From: Thunnus maccoyii
Lineage: Eukaryota; Chordata; Actinopteri; Scombriformes; Scombridae
Direction of reading: 5' to 3'
Assembly: GCF_910596095.1 (NCBI RefSeq)
Contig: NC_056551.1
Span: 5,691,001-5,755,000 of the forward strand
Length of the DNA: 64,000 nt
The notes beneath the pieces were generated by a model, which searched no databases, was not told the DNA's origin, and worked only from the letters and a program-made list of their open reading frames with translations. Below are positions 29,747 through 44,084 of the stretch, piece after piece; within the stretch, counting starts at the first letter, position 1, and the number at the start of each line of letters is the position of its first letter. Both the position numbers and the translations under genes were made by a program.

Positions 29747-30415
29747 CAAGTCAAGTCAAATCAGTTTTATTTATATAGCACCAAATCACAACAAAAGTTA
29801 TCTCATGACACTTTTCACAGAGAGCAGGTCTTGGCGACAGCGGCAATGAAAAACTCCCCTTTAACAGGAAGAAACCTTGAACAAAACCTGGTTCTAGATG
29901 GGCGGCCATTTGCCTTGACCGGTTGGGTTGAGAGAGAAAGAGGGTGAGAAAGAGGTGAGAGAATAATAATAACAATGATAATAATAATAGAAATATGACT
30001 AATAATAATAATAGTAGGCATGGGCAGGATCACAGCAGCAGGCAGTCTGCAACCACAATCCATAGAAACCTGCAAGACAAGAAAGCACAAAAACTCCGGG
30101 GAAGAAGCCAAGTTAGTAATATGCATTAATGGTACATGAATGTGTACAGAATCAGATGGGAAGGAGGAGAGAGGTGCATCATGGGAAGTCCCCCAGCAGT
30201 CTAGGCCTATAGCAGCATAACTAGGTGCTGGTCCAAGGCAAGCCTGACCTAACCCTAACTATAAGCTTTATCAAAAAGGAACGTTTTAAGCCTACTCTTA
30301 AACGTAGAGAGGAAGTCTGCCTCTCGCACCGAAACTGGAAGATAGTTCCACAGGAGAGGAGCCTGATAGCTGGAGGCTCTACCTTCTTAGAAGAAGAAGA
30401 AATGTATGATTAAAT
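29747..30415 (+). repeat. Interspersed teleost repeat (TTTATTTATATAGCACC type)
   Basis: It starts with tandem GTCAAGTCAA, then TTTTATTTATATAGCACCAA, AACAAAAGTTATCTCATGAC, AGAGCAGGTC, AAAACTCCCCTTTAACAGG, GCCTTGACCGGTTGGGTTGA, an AAT-rich simple repeat (29961-30017), and ends near GATAGCTGGAGGCTCTACC. This ordered set is a very common percomorph interspersed repeat. The open frames inside it are not genes. Confidence 0.75.
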
Positions 30416-31186
30416 TATTTTATCCAACTGATGTGTGCGGTGAGCAAACAGGAAGTCAGCTAGCTCGGCCAGCATAAATCTCAAACATGAATGCTTTCAA
30501 CCGGCAGAGCTGTTGAAGGACTTTATTGCACATGTTGTATGGGCCCAAAATATGTAAGTGTGACAAAATCCATGGAAATTATATTAATGTGTGTACTCAG
30601 TGAGCAACTTTCATAGGAATGAATGGTGCACCATCTTTGGTTAATGGTATCTGTAATGAACAATCAATCAAAAAAGTTTAGCCAATTTTAATATAGACAT
30701 GTTCCCCCAATGCCACTATTAAATCAATGAATGTGGAAATTAAAACAAGTGTGTTTTCTTCCTGTATACTCCTCATGGAACATACTTTTTGTCCAGTAAA
30801 TCAGCCTGGTGTAGACAGTGTGGCCGGCCGCCGTCTTCTCAGCTCCCCAGGAGCTGCTGCTGAAAGGACAGCTGGTTTTGACGACCGTGACAGGCGAACA
30901 TAGAGTCAGCGTGGATTGAACAGCCACATCTTGCTTTTGATGTGGATTTCCAGTAAAATGAACATATTTCTCAAGATTTTTGTGAAAAAACATTTACTGC
31001 TCATAGCAACCGCTACCACAGCTGTTATGTCGACTGGAAATGACTCACACCCGAAAACAAAACAAGATACCCCCCTCCCAGACAGAAATCAGTTAACATG
31101 AACATGGTGTTGAAATGAAATGATGATGATCATGATTTTCTGATTATTTTTGTGGGATGATACATTTAATTATAAAGTTTTTGAAA

Positions 31187-31510
31187 GGCACGGAAAATTT
31201 ATTTATATAGCACATTTCATACCCAAAGGCAACCCAAAATGCTTTACAAGTACACAGGCAAAAGCACAAAAAGCAACAATACAAGCAAGCAAGTAAAATC
31301 ACACAGAATAAAAACAATAAAACAAGCAAGCAAATAAATTTGATTTAATTTTTTAAAAGGTATCTATTACATGTTTAAAATGTTGGCAAGCTTAGTTGCA
31401 GGTCTTACCTGCCTTTGATCTTCAGGGCCTAGTTGATTCAATGTTTCAGATTTGTCTGAATTTAATTTTAGAGGCATATAAAGATTGAGCTCATATTGAG
31501 AAATTTCTTT
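31187..31510 (+). repeat. Interspersed teleost repeat (TTTATTTATATAGCACATTT type)
   Basis: It begins GGCACGGAAAATTTATTTAT, continues with ATAGCACATTTCATACCCA and AATGCTTTACAAGTACACAG, then an A-rich tract and a GTTTCAGATTTGTCTGAATT block. The head resembles, but differs from, the repeats at 29747 and 50993. It is a common fish dispersed repeat; the 3' limit is uncertain. Confidence 0.55.
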
Positions 31511-34500
31511 AGAGGATAGGTTCAGATTTTCTCAAGTCTGTTTTAAAGCAACACTCACATGCCCACATGTACCATGAAGGAGTTACTGGCCATGAAGAAC
31601 TGCCTTCATGGTGTGACAGCACTGAAAGCGATGGTGTAACATCTCTTTATGTGCAAGGTGCACTCTTAAGTCCAGCCAAAGCTAATATGAGGCTTCAACA
31701 GTCTGTGTTAGCCAAATGAAGTGGATATCTTCCAAAGTTACTGTCTTTTTAGCACAATATTCTCTCTTTGTGTTAATATCCCTGCAGTGCAGCTCCGCAA
31801 AGAAACACTATCTGCAGGAACACAAAGATTTGTCATCATGTGAATACAGACAAACATGTTATTGCAAATGTTCTGAGCAAACTGACAGATTTACATGATA
31901 TCTCCTTTAATGACTTATTTAAGAATAAAAAAAGTCTTTATCCTGTCTTTGAAAAACGAGAAGAAAGATTTTCAGTTCTTCTGACCTGGCTCTAGAAAAG
32001 CAGCATACTAACTGCCCCACCAGCAGTCACATCTATATGTTCACATTACATTATACTCACTTGACGTACCAATAGTTTGTACTGATGTCAAACTGTTATC
32101 TGTATTTTAACCTAACATCATTGTGCAACATGATAACCACCAAAGGGCCATTAAGTTCATGTTGCCACACATCGTAACTATCAGAGGTAAAATCACACTG
32201 TTTTACTTGGAGGGAACTGTGCCAGTGTTTGTGTTTTGATTTACGGGATCAGTAATAATGAGAGCAAGACTGCCAATGAATCGTGTGCTTGGTGCTGTGA
32301 TTAGAGTTTTGTTGGCACATTATTCATTTCTTATGTGATGGCAAGTGCTATAGACTGGTTTATGTGCCATGTAATGCATTATTGCAGCTTTTAAGGTTTC
32401 CTTAATTGTTTTAGACTCTTTCTTTTACATTTATGTCATAAAATCACAATCGTTCGACACACTGATAATCTTGCGTTCACAAAAACAAAACAAATGACTT
32501 TTATGAATGTCGTTAAATGTTTATTTTTTCTACATAAAGTTGCAAAGTCACCATTTCTGTCTTAAATTTCAAGGTAACATTCAGCATAACTGGTCTTTGA
32601 GATGTCTCCTGGTATCTACAGTGTGTTGTAATCTGACCTGTATGTTGAGTCAGGCTGCCTGGCAAATGTGGCCTCTGAGCTGTGATAAATCCTCAGTGGG
32701 TTGGGAGGAGGGGAGGAGGGACACTGCTGCTCCTGCTGACACATTGTAAATCAACCTCTGGGGTCACTTGGCCATCCTCTTTGTTGTCTGCATCCGACAC
32801 GGAGATTGACAGAGACCGTCCGCCACTGGACCCACTGGCACCTTTGCTGCTTCTTATGCAAACCTATCTGGCCTGAGCGCACTCAGAAATATGCACATGA
32901 TACAAATCACTCATTCTTGGATTATTTTGCTGTGTGATTCCAATACAGCAGTTCAGACAAAATATACACTGTAAACTATCCAACTTACACATACTTTTTA
33001 AAAAAAAATATTTTCATTAAATCTTACCTAGAGGTGTTGAATCTGCTGTTTTTAATCTGCTGCAGACCCAAGCAATTTTTGGAACCTACTCAGGATTTTA
33101 AAACCCATCCCCACGTCACAACAATTATCTACCATGACACTCCCTGAACTTTGTTATGGGGTGTTTGCTATATATTTGGTATATCACTTACAAAATGTCA
33201 TTGGCTTTATGACATAATGAGGGAATGTATCTTTAAATGATGTACAGTTTGTGCCTCTCATGTATTATCATTATAGTTATGTCACAGAGCTCATGTTTTT
33301 TCTGAGAGATAAATCCCCAGCTATCTGTCCACCCCATAATAAAAAAGATTTTAACTCATATCCCAAGTTGCAACTGCTTTTCCTCATCCAGACAAAGATG
33401 GTAGCTGGTAATGACAAGTCCCTGTTCAATTTGCATAAGGTGAACCAAAATTAAGATGTTTTATTATAGATTAAATAAGGAGAGATCAGTTGGAAATGTA
33501 TAACAATATATATATATTTTTTTACGTCTTCTTTAAGAGTATGAAGACAGGAGATAGGACATCATCTGGAGTCTACATGCTGGTGGTAACCAGCATTGTG
33601 GTTGATGGAAACTTTGAGTTGAGTCTCTCCGGACATCTCAGAGGTCAAAATGTAATGATAACTGGGCTAATTTTAAAAACATTATGATGAAAAATAAAAA
33701 TAATAAAGAATGAAAAAAAAGTTTGTTTGGACCCCCATTGGTGCCTGCCCTTACCAGCCACATAGTTTTTTTTTAACAGAAATAACATAACAGAAACAAA
33801 CAATAACAGCAACAATAATAAACGTAAATGAAAAACCAAAAACAACAAAAAGCAAACACATGACATTCTGTATATCATCAGGCCTATTACATATATGATT
33901 CAGAGAACTATAGAAAAGGATATACTAAAACCTTATGCAACATGTAACATATTAATGGCATTATATGGAAAACTGAACTGCCTTTCAGGATAATTGCCGG
34001 ATGAAAATGTATTAATTTCATGTGTATCACTATATTATTCATCATAAGCGGCTGCATAGTTGATTGTGCTTCAAACAGGCTCTGGCTGGCACCAAATCAG
34101 AAAAGTATGTGAGTGCAAACATGGTTATTTTTGTGTTTATTTCTAATAGTGCTAACAACACTGTGCTCTCTGTGTGCAGTGCTGAGTAAGCACTTTAGTA
34201 AATTAAAATGGAGTCATTTTTTCCTTTGGCGTTCACCTCATGAAGGTGAGCTCCTCCTCTGGATGAATATTTCGAGGACGCTCATCTTACTCAAGAAGCC
34301 TCGGATAATTACACTATTTATCAACGTCACTCTCTAAAATGAACCGAATTTACTTGATTATAGAGCTCTTTTCGTGTTAAAATTGGCAGCCTCAGGCACA
34401 TAATGCATGTTGTCTGTGGAGTTTCTTTGCCTTGCCGTGGGGAAATTATGTTTCTGATCGTTACAGATGGCTCTTCACTGAACTACATCAAGAAATGAAT

Positions 34501-37157
34501 GACTGAATAAAATTACTCCAATTATTCGACAGCTGTTTCTTTCCAGAAAACACCTGCTCATCATTTCATCAAGAATGTGAAATAAACCAATTTTCCTTAA
34601 AGTGTAATTAATGTGAGGTTACTTTTTTGTCATTCTCATGAGTGTTTGCTGATAGTTTAGTACATCATCCGACACACACAGGAACCTCCAGGGACACAAC
34701 GGTGAACAGAAGCACAGTTATTGATTATATTAGTCAATAAAGGCTAGTTTCCTCCCGGACTATTATACTAATGCACTTAGGGTGAATGTCCCGGCTAGCC
34801 TTGCAGGCCAGGTTATAAAGTGCACCAGAGCTCCTAAATTATTCACAAGGCCCCTTCACCAGCTCCGGGCCTCCATTAGAGGCAGCAGAGGAAGAGGGGA
34901 GAGGGGAGAGGGGGGTGACGATGATGTCACCCGGCCCCACGGAGCCAGACAAGGGCACCTGGGACTGAATGATGGAGTCAGCTGTGGAGGACCACAGCTC
35001 TGCCGGAAGATTCTGACTGAGGAGACGAGTGCTCTGCCTCCGCAGGTCAATTCACCAGCAGACCCTGGTGGTCAAGAGGGAACACTGTGAATGCTGTGTG
35101 CGTGTGTGTCTGTGAATACCAGCTTATGTAACCACGATTCATAATGACTGATGACTGCAGAGGGGGAATGGAAGTTGCTGAAAACTGAAAAATGGAGAGA
35201 CATAAACGGATATCAACGTACAGATGGGTGACTAATTAGGGATGTTGATTCTCAAGCTTTTCACAGATGGAGTAGTCATATATTTCAGATTGAGTAATCA
35301 CACAGAGAAGAAATCTCCCGCATATTAGATGACTCTGATAATGAGACGCAGTAGTACCTGTCCAAATTACAAAACTACACCTACTAACACATCTAAAGCT
35401 CACTAATTAAAACACTGCATTTTGTTTGCTCAATCCGTACACATACTGTACAGAAATGTTAAAGGGTAAAACTGATGATTTTCTATAATTTTCTTATTGT
35501 CAACAAATCTCATGTGCAGAGGCAAACCAACAATGAACTCATCCATCTCACAGGTATTATCTGTATATCCAAAGTCTGACACATCATATTCCTCTGTGTC
35601 GTATGGCTCTGCTGTTGTCCAAAAACTATTAAAAACACATCAGTGAGCCACACTGCTGCACTGGGTTACATGTTCCTTCACCACAAGTCTTGTTTCTCAC
35701 ACGTTAGTTTTGGTTCCAAAGACTAATAACAGCGATCATGTTTTTTATAATCTACGGAGAGTAGTTCCGTGTACGGCAGATGCCACTGCGCATGTGTAGG
35801 AACGCTAGCTTGTTTTGCTACATATCACAACCTCTTGACTTTGTCCTAAAGGTATTTGAGAAATTTACAATGCAGCACGCATTTACAATGTTCAATGTGG
35901 GTTTAGGGAGTTATGTGCTGGAACTATGTCCTGACTTCAGGTCTACATGAAAGATTTAAAAGCACAAATGTGATGATAGAGGGACTGCCAACAAAGACTG
36001 CAGAGATTATACACTGTCCCCCTCACAACCGGTAGTTTTCATCAGGCTGATGCTGAAGGACTGCCAGTGGAATCTAATGGAAATTCAGATTGAAGTGAAC
36101 CATGGTAAAATGCAGCCATTCCTTATGTTTCTATCCACCTGACTTTTGAGTGTCAACGCCAATGTGTGAGATGTGAGATGGTTAAATGGAGGAAAGCCTG
36201 ATTGAATTCACTCAACTGAGCAATCCTCTGTCGTACACAAGCAGCACATAGAGTCATCAGAGGCATGTTATTGTCCTGTGCTGATGACTTGTATCGATCG
36301 AAGTTACTGTTAAGTTACTGCTTTACAACAATCTCCATATATACCACATGACTTATATGTATTCCCACTGAGTTCTTATTTGTGGCATTGTGAACTCAGA
36401 GAACCCTTGAGAGAGGAAAGAAAAAAATGAAACAACTTAACTCGGGCAATAACGTCAAAATGCAGGCAGTACCCTGCCGCTAATCAAAATTTAAAAGCGC
36501 GTGAAATAAGCCATGTGTGTTTTCAGCGTAGTGTGAGGTATTTCCGCTCTCCCGCTGGTCTGCTTCTGTCTCATTTCTGGGAAGGTCAGTAGTATCGTAG
36601 CAAAAACACTAAAACACAGTGGAAAATCAACACAGTCAGCAACAAAGTCAAGAGAGAAGAAAGTAATCCAGTTGCCAAGAGTCATCTCTCTTTCTCTCTC
36701 TCTCTTTCTCTGTCTCTCTGTCACTCATTCAGTCTCTCACCCTCTGGGCAAAGGGCTACATGAGGCCTGGAGAGGTCTTCAAATCACTGGCACAAGCTCA
36801 TGCTTAATGTGTTACTGCCCTGATATATGTGGGATATTGCCAGCAGATGGATTAAAGGGTTGGTTCCCAAAGGCCTCTGACTATGGGGGGTTTCATCAAA
36901 TAATGAGGCCTGCGGTCCCTGGGAACCAGCACAAATGTAAAATTTGTATGTGAATGCTGCACTAGATTCAGAATGAAAAAAATCACAGCACAATGTGAAT
37001 GTGAAATAAACCAGGAATGCTAACAGGGTCCCTGGGCTGCCATAGTGAATGAGCTAATACTACAGTGTCTCAACTGTTTGATTCCAATTCAAGAAATCAG
37101 GAAGAACGTTCATCATGTTTCATACAGTAACTGGTACTCTTCTTGAAAGAAGAACTG

Positions 37158-37640
37158 CCATGCTAGCAGCTCTGTGAGGGTGTTTTTAGGCAGAGCAATG
37201 TTTAGAGTTAAATGCTAACGTCAGCATAACATGGCTACAATGACAATGCTGATGTTTGGTAGGCATAATTTGAAAGTGTTTCAGCCACGTTTTTCAGTCA
37301 TCCATCTCATGTGCATCTGATGGAACAGATGCATTTCTATTTTAATCAGAACAGTTGTCTACAGGCCTCGTAATGGCTTGCGTTTCACTCATGTCATAAG
37401 CAGGTAAATGCAACCTGAGGAGTATTTTTGCACTTTAAGTCTATTTTTCTCAGTTTTACGCAAATAAGCCCTAGTTGCTCCCACTATGCCTTGTGTGTAG
37501 ACATGCCATTAGTTTAGCATGTTAACATGCTAACGTTTAGCTAATTAGCGCCAGGTACAAAGCACAGCTGACTCTAATGGGAATGTCATTAGCTTTGTAG
37601 GTATTTGGTCATAAACTAGCAACTAGCAACAGACTTTTTG
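37158..37640 (+). repeat. Interspersed teleost repeat, copy 3, interrupted
   Basis: The GCTAGCAGCTCTGTGAGGG head and a CAATGCTGATGTTTGGTAGG block (to about 37268) are separated by about 230 unrelated bases from the continuation. The continuation resumes at about 37510 with GTTTAGCATGTTAACATGCT, AATGGGAATGTCATTAGC and GGTATTTGGTCATAAACT. The break suggests a later insertion into the repeat. Confidence 0.55.
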
Positions 37641-37899
37641 GTCTTTTTAAAAGGATTTTAGGTTCATCTTGGACTTCTTCAGCTCTGTAGATTGTGGACA
37701 TACGGCTATGATGTTCAATCCCTGGCTCCTCCAGACCATGTCTTTTTCCACTGAGGGGAGCTCCACTGCTAAAAGCTACCGATTTGTTCAGTGGTATTGG
37801 TGATTCAGTTCAGATGGAAAATTCTGTGTCTTATTCGTACATGTAGGCTACTGAACACCTCTACACTGAACCCCAAATTGCTCCTGATTGTCAAGCCAA

Positions 37900-38022
37900 C
37901 CAGTGTCTTGTCTGGTGGAGCTGCCATTAGTGTGAGTGTGTGTGAATGAGAAGCATTGTGAAGCACTTTGTCCTGCCTCGGTAGAAAAGTGCTATGTAAG
38001 TAGAGTCCATTTAAAACTGGAT
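37900..38022 (+). repeat. SINE/retroposon-like 3' segment
   Basis: Contains GAATGAGAAGCATTGTGAAG, CACTTTG and AAAAGTGCTATGTAAGTAGA followed by GTCCATTTAAA. This resembles the widespread fish tail (GCACTTTG ... AAAAGCGCTATATAAG ... GTCCATTTA). The 5' part is too diverged to delimit. Confidence 0.5.
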
Positions 38023-41000
38023 AGTTTCCTGAAAATTTGAGCATTCAAACATATCTTCCTCCAGCTGTAATTTTCTTAAACCACCAGAGCTGCATTTGAT
38101 GATTTTATCTGATACCTTCAGTCTCTGGTGAGTGACAGCTAGTCAGTCTCAAACATGTTGAGCTTTTACACTGATTATTTAAACTGACTGAGAGGAATTC
38201 AATTAGCACTGGACATCTGAGAGCCCTTTGGCGCCAGATGCCATGTAACCGGTTGACCAAACTATTAGTCTGATTGTATTAGGGAACAAAGAATTGAGAT
38301 GGACCAAATTAGATTTCAATATCAGGTTTCTTTCACATAGAGCCAGTCATTGTCACTGCACTTAATGCAATAAATCTAGACTAAACATTATGTTTATGGC
38401 TTAAGACAGATGGTAGGCCAGATGTTCACTTTAAAATAAAATGGACACCATCTGACCAAATATACCGTTGAAATGATTTCTGGCACTAACTTTGTGAAGC
38501 ATTAATGCCAGTATCTGCCCATTATCTCTTCAATCATAAAACATTCCAAATAAAACTTGGTATGAATCAAATTTTTACATTATCTATACAGTATGAATAT
38601 ATGTCATTTGTATAAAAAGTTAGTTAAAATCATAATGGTGAGATAAATGAGGAAAGACAGAAACATAGATACAGTTAATTGTTTGTATTTCTTAATCTAC
38701 TATGTGTACTAATTTGTGCAGGATTCACTGAAGAAGTTTATTATTATAAAATTACCATAAAAATGAATGTTCAAGACCTCACAGTTTTCATAGGGATGGT
38801 ATAAATGCTAAATAAAGAGAATTTTCACCTTACTGTATATTTTTGTCCAAAGCAAGCTACAATATGTGCATTTAACATCAGTAAGAACAAGAGCTATATG
38901 TAATCAAATTCTTCTATACAAAACCTTAGAATTTATGTATTTATGGGGGGGTGGGTAATAAAATGGGGGATCTGGGGGTCCACCCCCAGAAAAAAATTGC
39001 AGTTTGAATCCCATTTCCTGCATTTCTACATACATTTAGGGACTACAGTAACCAATACAAAATCCAGGAAATGGTGACTATTTCACTCACCAGCCAACAT
39101 TAGTAATAGTAACAATGCTACCTAGCAAGAATGTTGGCTCAGTGAACATTAGCCTAACATCAACAGGTCTAGAAAATATGATTGGGCAAAATTACTGAAT
39201 AGCCTTCTAATCAACCAACTCACATTTCCTTTCTTTCTTTTCATCCCTTCTCCAAAGAAAGACATTAAATTTAACTTCTGCTGTTGAGGTTTCATTTTTA
39301 TTTACTGCCGTGTGCTCATTCAGTGAGCAATTTTTCAAGTGCGCATGTGTGGAACATGCCTCCACAGATGCCAAAATGTACGGTACAACCGTGTGGACAG
39401 GCTGGTAATTTTTTGGAGTATATCAGGGCCTTACAATCAGCAGCTTATTTCACTTCCTCAGCCAGAGCCTGATGACTAGCCAAATAGTAGTGTATTAAGC
39501 ATGATGTTTGCAGTTAAAAAATAATAATAAAAAGGTTTTGAAAGGGAGGGGACACAAACAGGATTTTGAAGGGGGGGGGTGGGGGCATGTTCCCCCCATC
39601 CCCAGTGGAAATTATACCCCAACTTATGGAAATAAAATGCAGCAAGATTAATTAATTTCTTTAGTTAGTTTAGATTATTTGTTTCTTTCTCTAACTGGAC
39701 GAAACATCCAGTGAGCATGACTCCAAAACTCTTTGAAAAGCTGCAAAATTGGAGATGTGGGCAGCAGTTCAGGGGTCTGGAACCATAGGCTGTGATCGGA
39801 TTGGAAGACGTGCACCAATCGTCAGGCTAATGGCTGACTCCCACACTCCAGTGACCCCTGCGCTCTGTGCTCTCACCCTCTATGGAGGTAGGAAGTGTGG
39901 AAACTTCCTCCTCAGGGATCAATAAAGTGTGGCAGAGGAAAATACTTTGATGACCACAGTTTTCCGCTGTGACCTGCTGTGTATATCAGGGGTAACTGAG
40001 GTTGGGCCAAGATTTTACCCTTGAGGCACCAATTGCCTAATCACACAAAAAATTTAAGCATGATAGTGTCCGCAGTTATTTCCATAAATCTGAAGAAATT
40101 CTTAAGTTTTAACATTTTTGTTGATTGATACAACAATGAATTTCACAGAGGTGGTTGTGTCTCATTGTCATGGATACTTAATTAGTCCATATATTTGAGG
40201 GTAAAAGTATATCTTTGCTAAAACAGTGAAATTTCTAGTTGGCTGTTCTAAGGTTGGCTGTTATGTACCTAAACTGCAGAGACAGCCAGGCCTCCATCTG
40301 GGCTTAAATTAGAGACAGGCATTCTTACTTTTCTTGTTTTGGTATAATTTTATGATTTTTTAATGAGCCTCACAATTTTCTAATTAGCTCCCGGGTTTAT
40401 TTGCAGCTGTTGCTGTTTGCTTTGAAAGCAAACTCAAAATTTCTTCCGTGCTTACCTGTTGTGTTGATCAATTCTGGGCACCTCCACAGTACAGATGTTT
40501 TGCATTAAAGTTCTTCAAGTCACTCAAAGGGCACGACCCCCTGAGACACATACAGGAAGTGTTCAGTTTTGGAAAGGAGAAGCTGCTTTTGCACTGGTGG
40601 CTTTACCGACGCTGGTGCAGCGACTCAAGTAAGCACCTGTATTACAACAGGATGCTCATGTTTCTCTGTTTTTACTGGAAGTGCAAATAGGCAATTATTC
40701 GCAGCAATTGTAGGCGTAACCAAAATATCCAACCAATAACTTTTGTCATATCACAGTGTGATTTTCCCCTTTGCATAATGCATCTTTACATACAGTATGT
40801 TATCAAGATTATATATTTAACTGAAGTAAATGTTTCATGTTCCAGTATGAGATGTGGCATTCAGTTTTATTCAGTTTCAATTTAAGCTAGACATAATATC
40901 TCAGGAATAAAATAAAAAAAATGCTGTAGTTGCCATTTGGTAAAACAATGCTCTGATTTTTATCTTGACAGCCCAGACAGAATAATCACTTTGCCAAAAA

Positions 41001-44000
41001 TGGGTTCCAGATGTTCATTTTTTTCCAAGGTACCCCATTGAGGGTGAAACCCATTTGTTGTAAACTGTGCAAAACGAGCACTGTTGAACAAACAAAAATG
41101 TGGAGAAACCATACACAGATGACTCCTTTCCTGCTATAATTAGCCTTCATGTGTTCACCTCCTTTCACTTTGTCAGCTGTTTCAGCCATTCCAGACAATT
41201 GCAGGTCTGCGCTGCCACAGCTTGAGTAGTTTCACTCTGTCCAAAACATTAGCATGTTAAAACCATCCCTGCTCTCCTCTGTGATGGTACAATACCACTA
41301 ATTCTGCTCTCAGAGAGCCACAGCAGGAAATGATCAAACTGCAAAAGATGGTGCTGACATCCAAAATGATATATATATATTTTCTGTATTATTACCTTGT
41401 GAGTGCAAGATATGAATCTAATCATTTGTGAACACAAGATAAAACTCTGTGGGACTTTGTACAAAAATAGTGATACAGAGGCCAACACAACTTGAAATAT
41501 ATAAATAAAAAATACTTTCTCTGTAGTAGAAACAAAGGTACATAAATACAAAGGTCAATAAATAATATGTCAAGAAAATATGTAATCATAATTTTGTGTA
41601 TAATACAGATCCATTTGGCTTCAAACTCAACCCTGTGTTCCTATAGACACCACTGTTTTTTGTTTAGGTATCTGGACTAGTCTTTGCAAGATGAACAACA
41701 GTGTAAACCAGATAGAGAGACAGTTGACAATGTACATCCTCCATTCAGTGTCTGTGGAAAATGTTCTGGGTTCCATCAAGTCAACACTATGTGTAAATGG
41801 TTTTTGGTGCCATCTTACATTGACTACACTCTCATTTGTCCTTTGTGATACTGAATGTATGTTACCTCACTGTAACTGTGCCTGAATTCAATCATAACTG
41901 TCTCACATCTCATAACATGTCATATTACAATCAATTATTTGAATCCTAATGCATTGATGACATGTAAAGTCTACATCCACACGATACTGTTTATCCTTCC
42001 CTGTACCTTGTCTTACAGCTGCCATATATAGAAATGTATTCTACACTCTGAGTATATTTCTGCAGTCCCTGCAGTCTGATTTCTGTGCATTTATTGTCCA
42101 CCAAAATTGCAATAATTCAAATTCTGTCTTTCAAATCCCCACTCAAGACGTATCATGTTCATTAATTCCCCATTCACTGAGTTCATCTGTCCAGAGGCTT
42201 CTTTAGATCCTTATTGTACTAAATGTGATTATTCCGGGGGGAAGCAGAGTGAGTAGAGTGTAGCATGAAGCAGACAGCAGGGCTGTGCTTTCCAGCCTTT
42301 GATAATGAAGTCCAAGACAGTTTCAATGGATAGCTAACCTTTCTCCTGCTGTTCCTCAGCTATTAATAGTGCTATTCTTCCGGAAGAAACGACAGGCAAG
42401 GCAGGCAAGGCAAGCAAGCCTTACGATGCCTCCCTGCAGAGGATACAAAGTGCCTTTTAATCCCTCAATTAACTGTTGCAGTTATGGGCCAAGCGTTTAT
42501 TATGAATTGTATTACAAAACTTAATGGGAAATCACCAATAATTAATGGCCTTGATAAAGACTTTTGCTGTGGTTATGTAATAGGTAGAGGATTAATGTCA
42601 ACTTTAGATTCTCACATTTTTATCAGTTTAACTGCACTTGTTATTAAGGAGACGTTTTCAGACCAGAAGCCAAGAGAAAAGATGCAACAATTGTTTTCAT
42701 GCAGGAGCTTAATTTCAAGTTACATTAAAGTAACACTGACACTGAAAAATTAGGTATACTACTAATTTGCAACAGCAAATACGTTTTGAAAAAAATGAAT
42801 GCTGCCCAATTATGTTTTTTCCTCGTTAATATAATGAAGAAATGTTTTAAATCAATCTGTAAAGTTGCAAAATGTTAATGCTGAAAGTATCTACAAACGT
42901 AAAACACAAAATGATGACTTGAAGTGATACAGGACACTTTTTCATTATTTAACCAAAACCACAATCTTTCCCTACCATAACATGATAAAAATTTGTTTCA
43001 GTTACCTAAACATATCCACATACAAAATGCTGGACATGGACCATGGTCTCCGATGTCAAAATACTGACCAGTGTTTCCTGGTCACACTGACTATATGTAG
43101 CATGGGTAATGCTGTGACTTGGCAATTGCAGTTGCTATAACAAAAGTATTTTGTGATGGAATATTTTGCATACAAGTAAGTAGAGCCAGTTTTGGACTGT
43201 GGACGTGGAGCTGGCAACAACAAAACATTTTGGCAAACAGGATAATGATGCTGAAAGCTGACCTGCTTGTATATTTTGCACGTTTCAGCTCAATGGCTAA
43301 TAGCCAGTTGATGGTGTTAGCTAAGTTAGCATCATGGTTAACTGATGTGTCCATTATGTAATACAAGTGTATGTATTTGCACTTGTCATTGGGTAATCAT
43401 ATATGTTTGTAAAGCTATTTACAACAGAAGTGTATTCACTCACCCATAGAAACATGCACACGTACAGTCACGTGGTCCTTATCTATTGTTTGAGGGGGGG
43501 GCGCAACATTAACACAGGATCTGATTCTGAATAAAGTATGCTATTGTGTCATATAAAAAACTCTTGAGAACAATCTCAGGGAAGTTTTAAGAGACTCGTC
43601 AGACCAATAACATTCATGGTACGTTAAATTAAAAACCACATAAAACCAACGGATGATTAAAAAAAGTTGCACAGCCTTTTGTTTAACAGTTTCCAGATGT
43701 TGCTCCCCACAGTTATCTGCAAAACAAAACACCTTCCCATAAAACGTTTATCTGAATTGCATACTCTTATGAGGTATGTAAATGCCAAATAGCTCTCCTT
43801 GTAATTTGTCATAATTTTAAAGGGCAAGGCTTTTGCATTCAAAGTCAAGGATTTTATGGCAAAGTATTTCTGAATCATGGATGTCAAACAGGAAAATACA
43901 CACTGCAGTAGGGTTTTCTATTTGTTGGCAATCATTTATTTTGCATAATGCCGCATTCCACTAAAACTACATAAGTAAGTCTTCCTGACATTATGACTCA

Positions 44001-44084
44001 TTAATTACCCTTTATGATGAATTAGAGTTGGTTAAGTCCACATGTTAAAACCATTTGTCCACAATAAAATAAGACTATGAGTCT

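Noticed and set aside
29751-30413. Several open frames on both strands
   Set aside because: They lie inside a common interspersed repeat and show no protein signature.
34782-35090. 102-residue Gly/Arg-rich open frame
   Set aside because: Composition follows a local purine-rich GAGAGGGG tract. No splice partners or family match.
43280-43345. Possible sixth copy of the GTTAGC-type repeat
   Set aside because: Only a short GTTAGCTAAGTTAGCATCA match is present, without the other ordered blocks.
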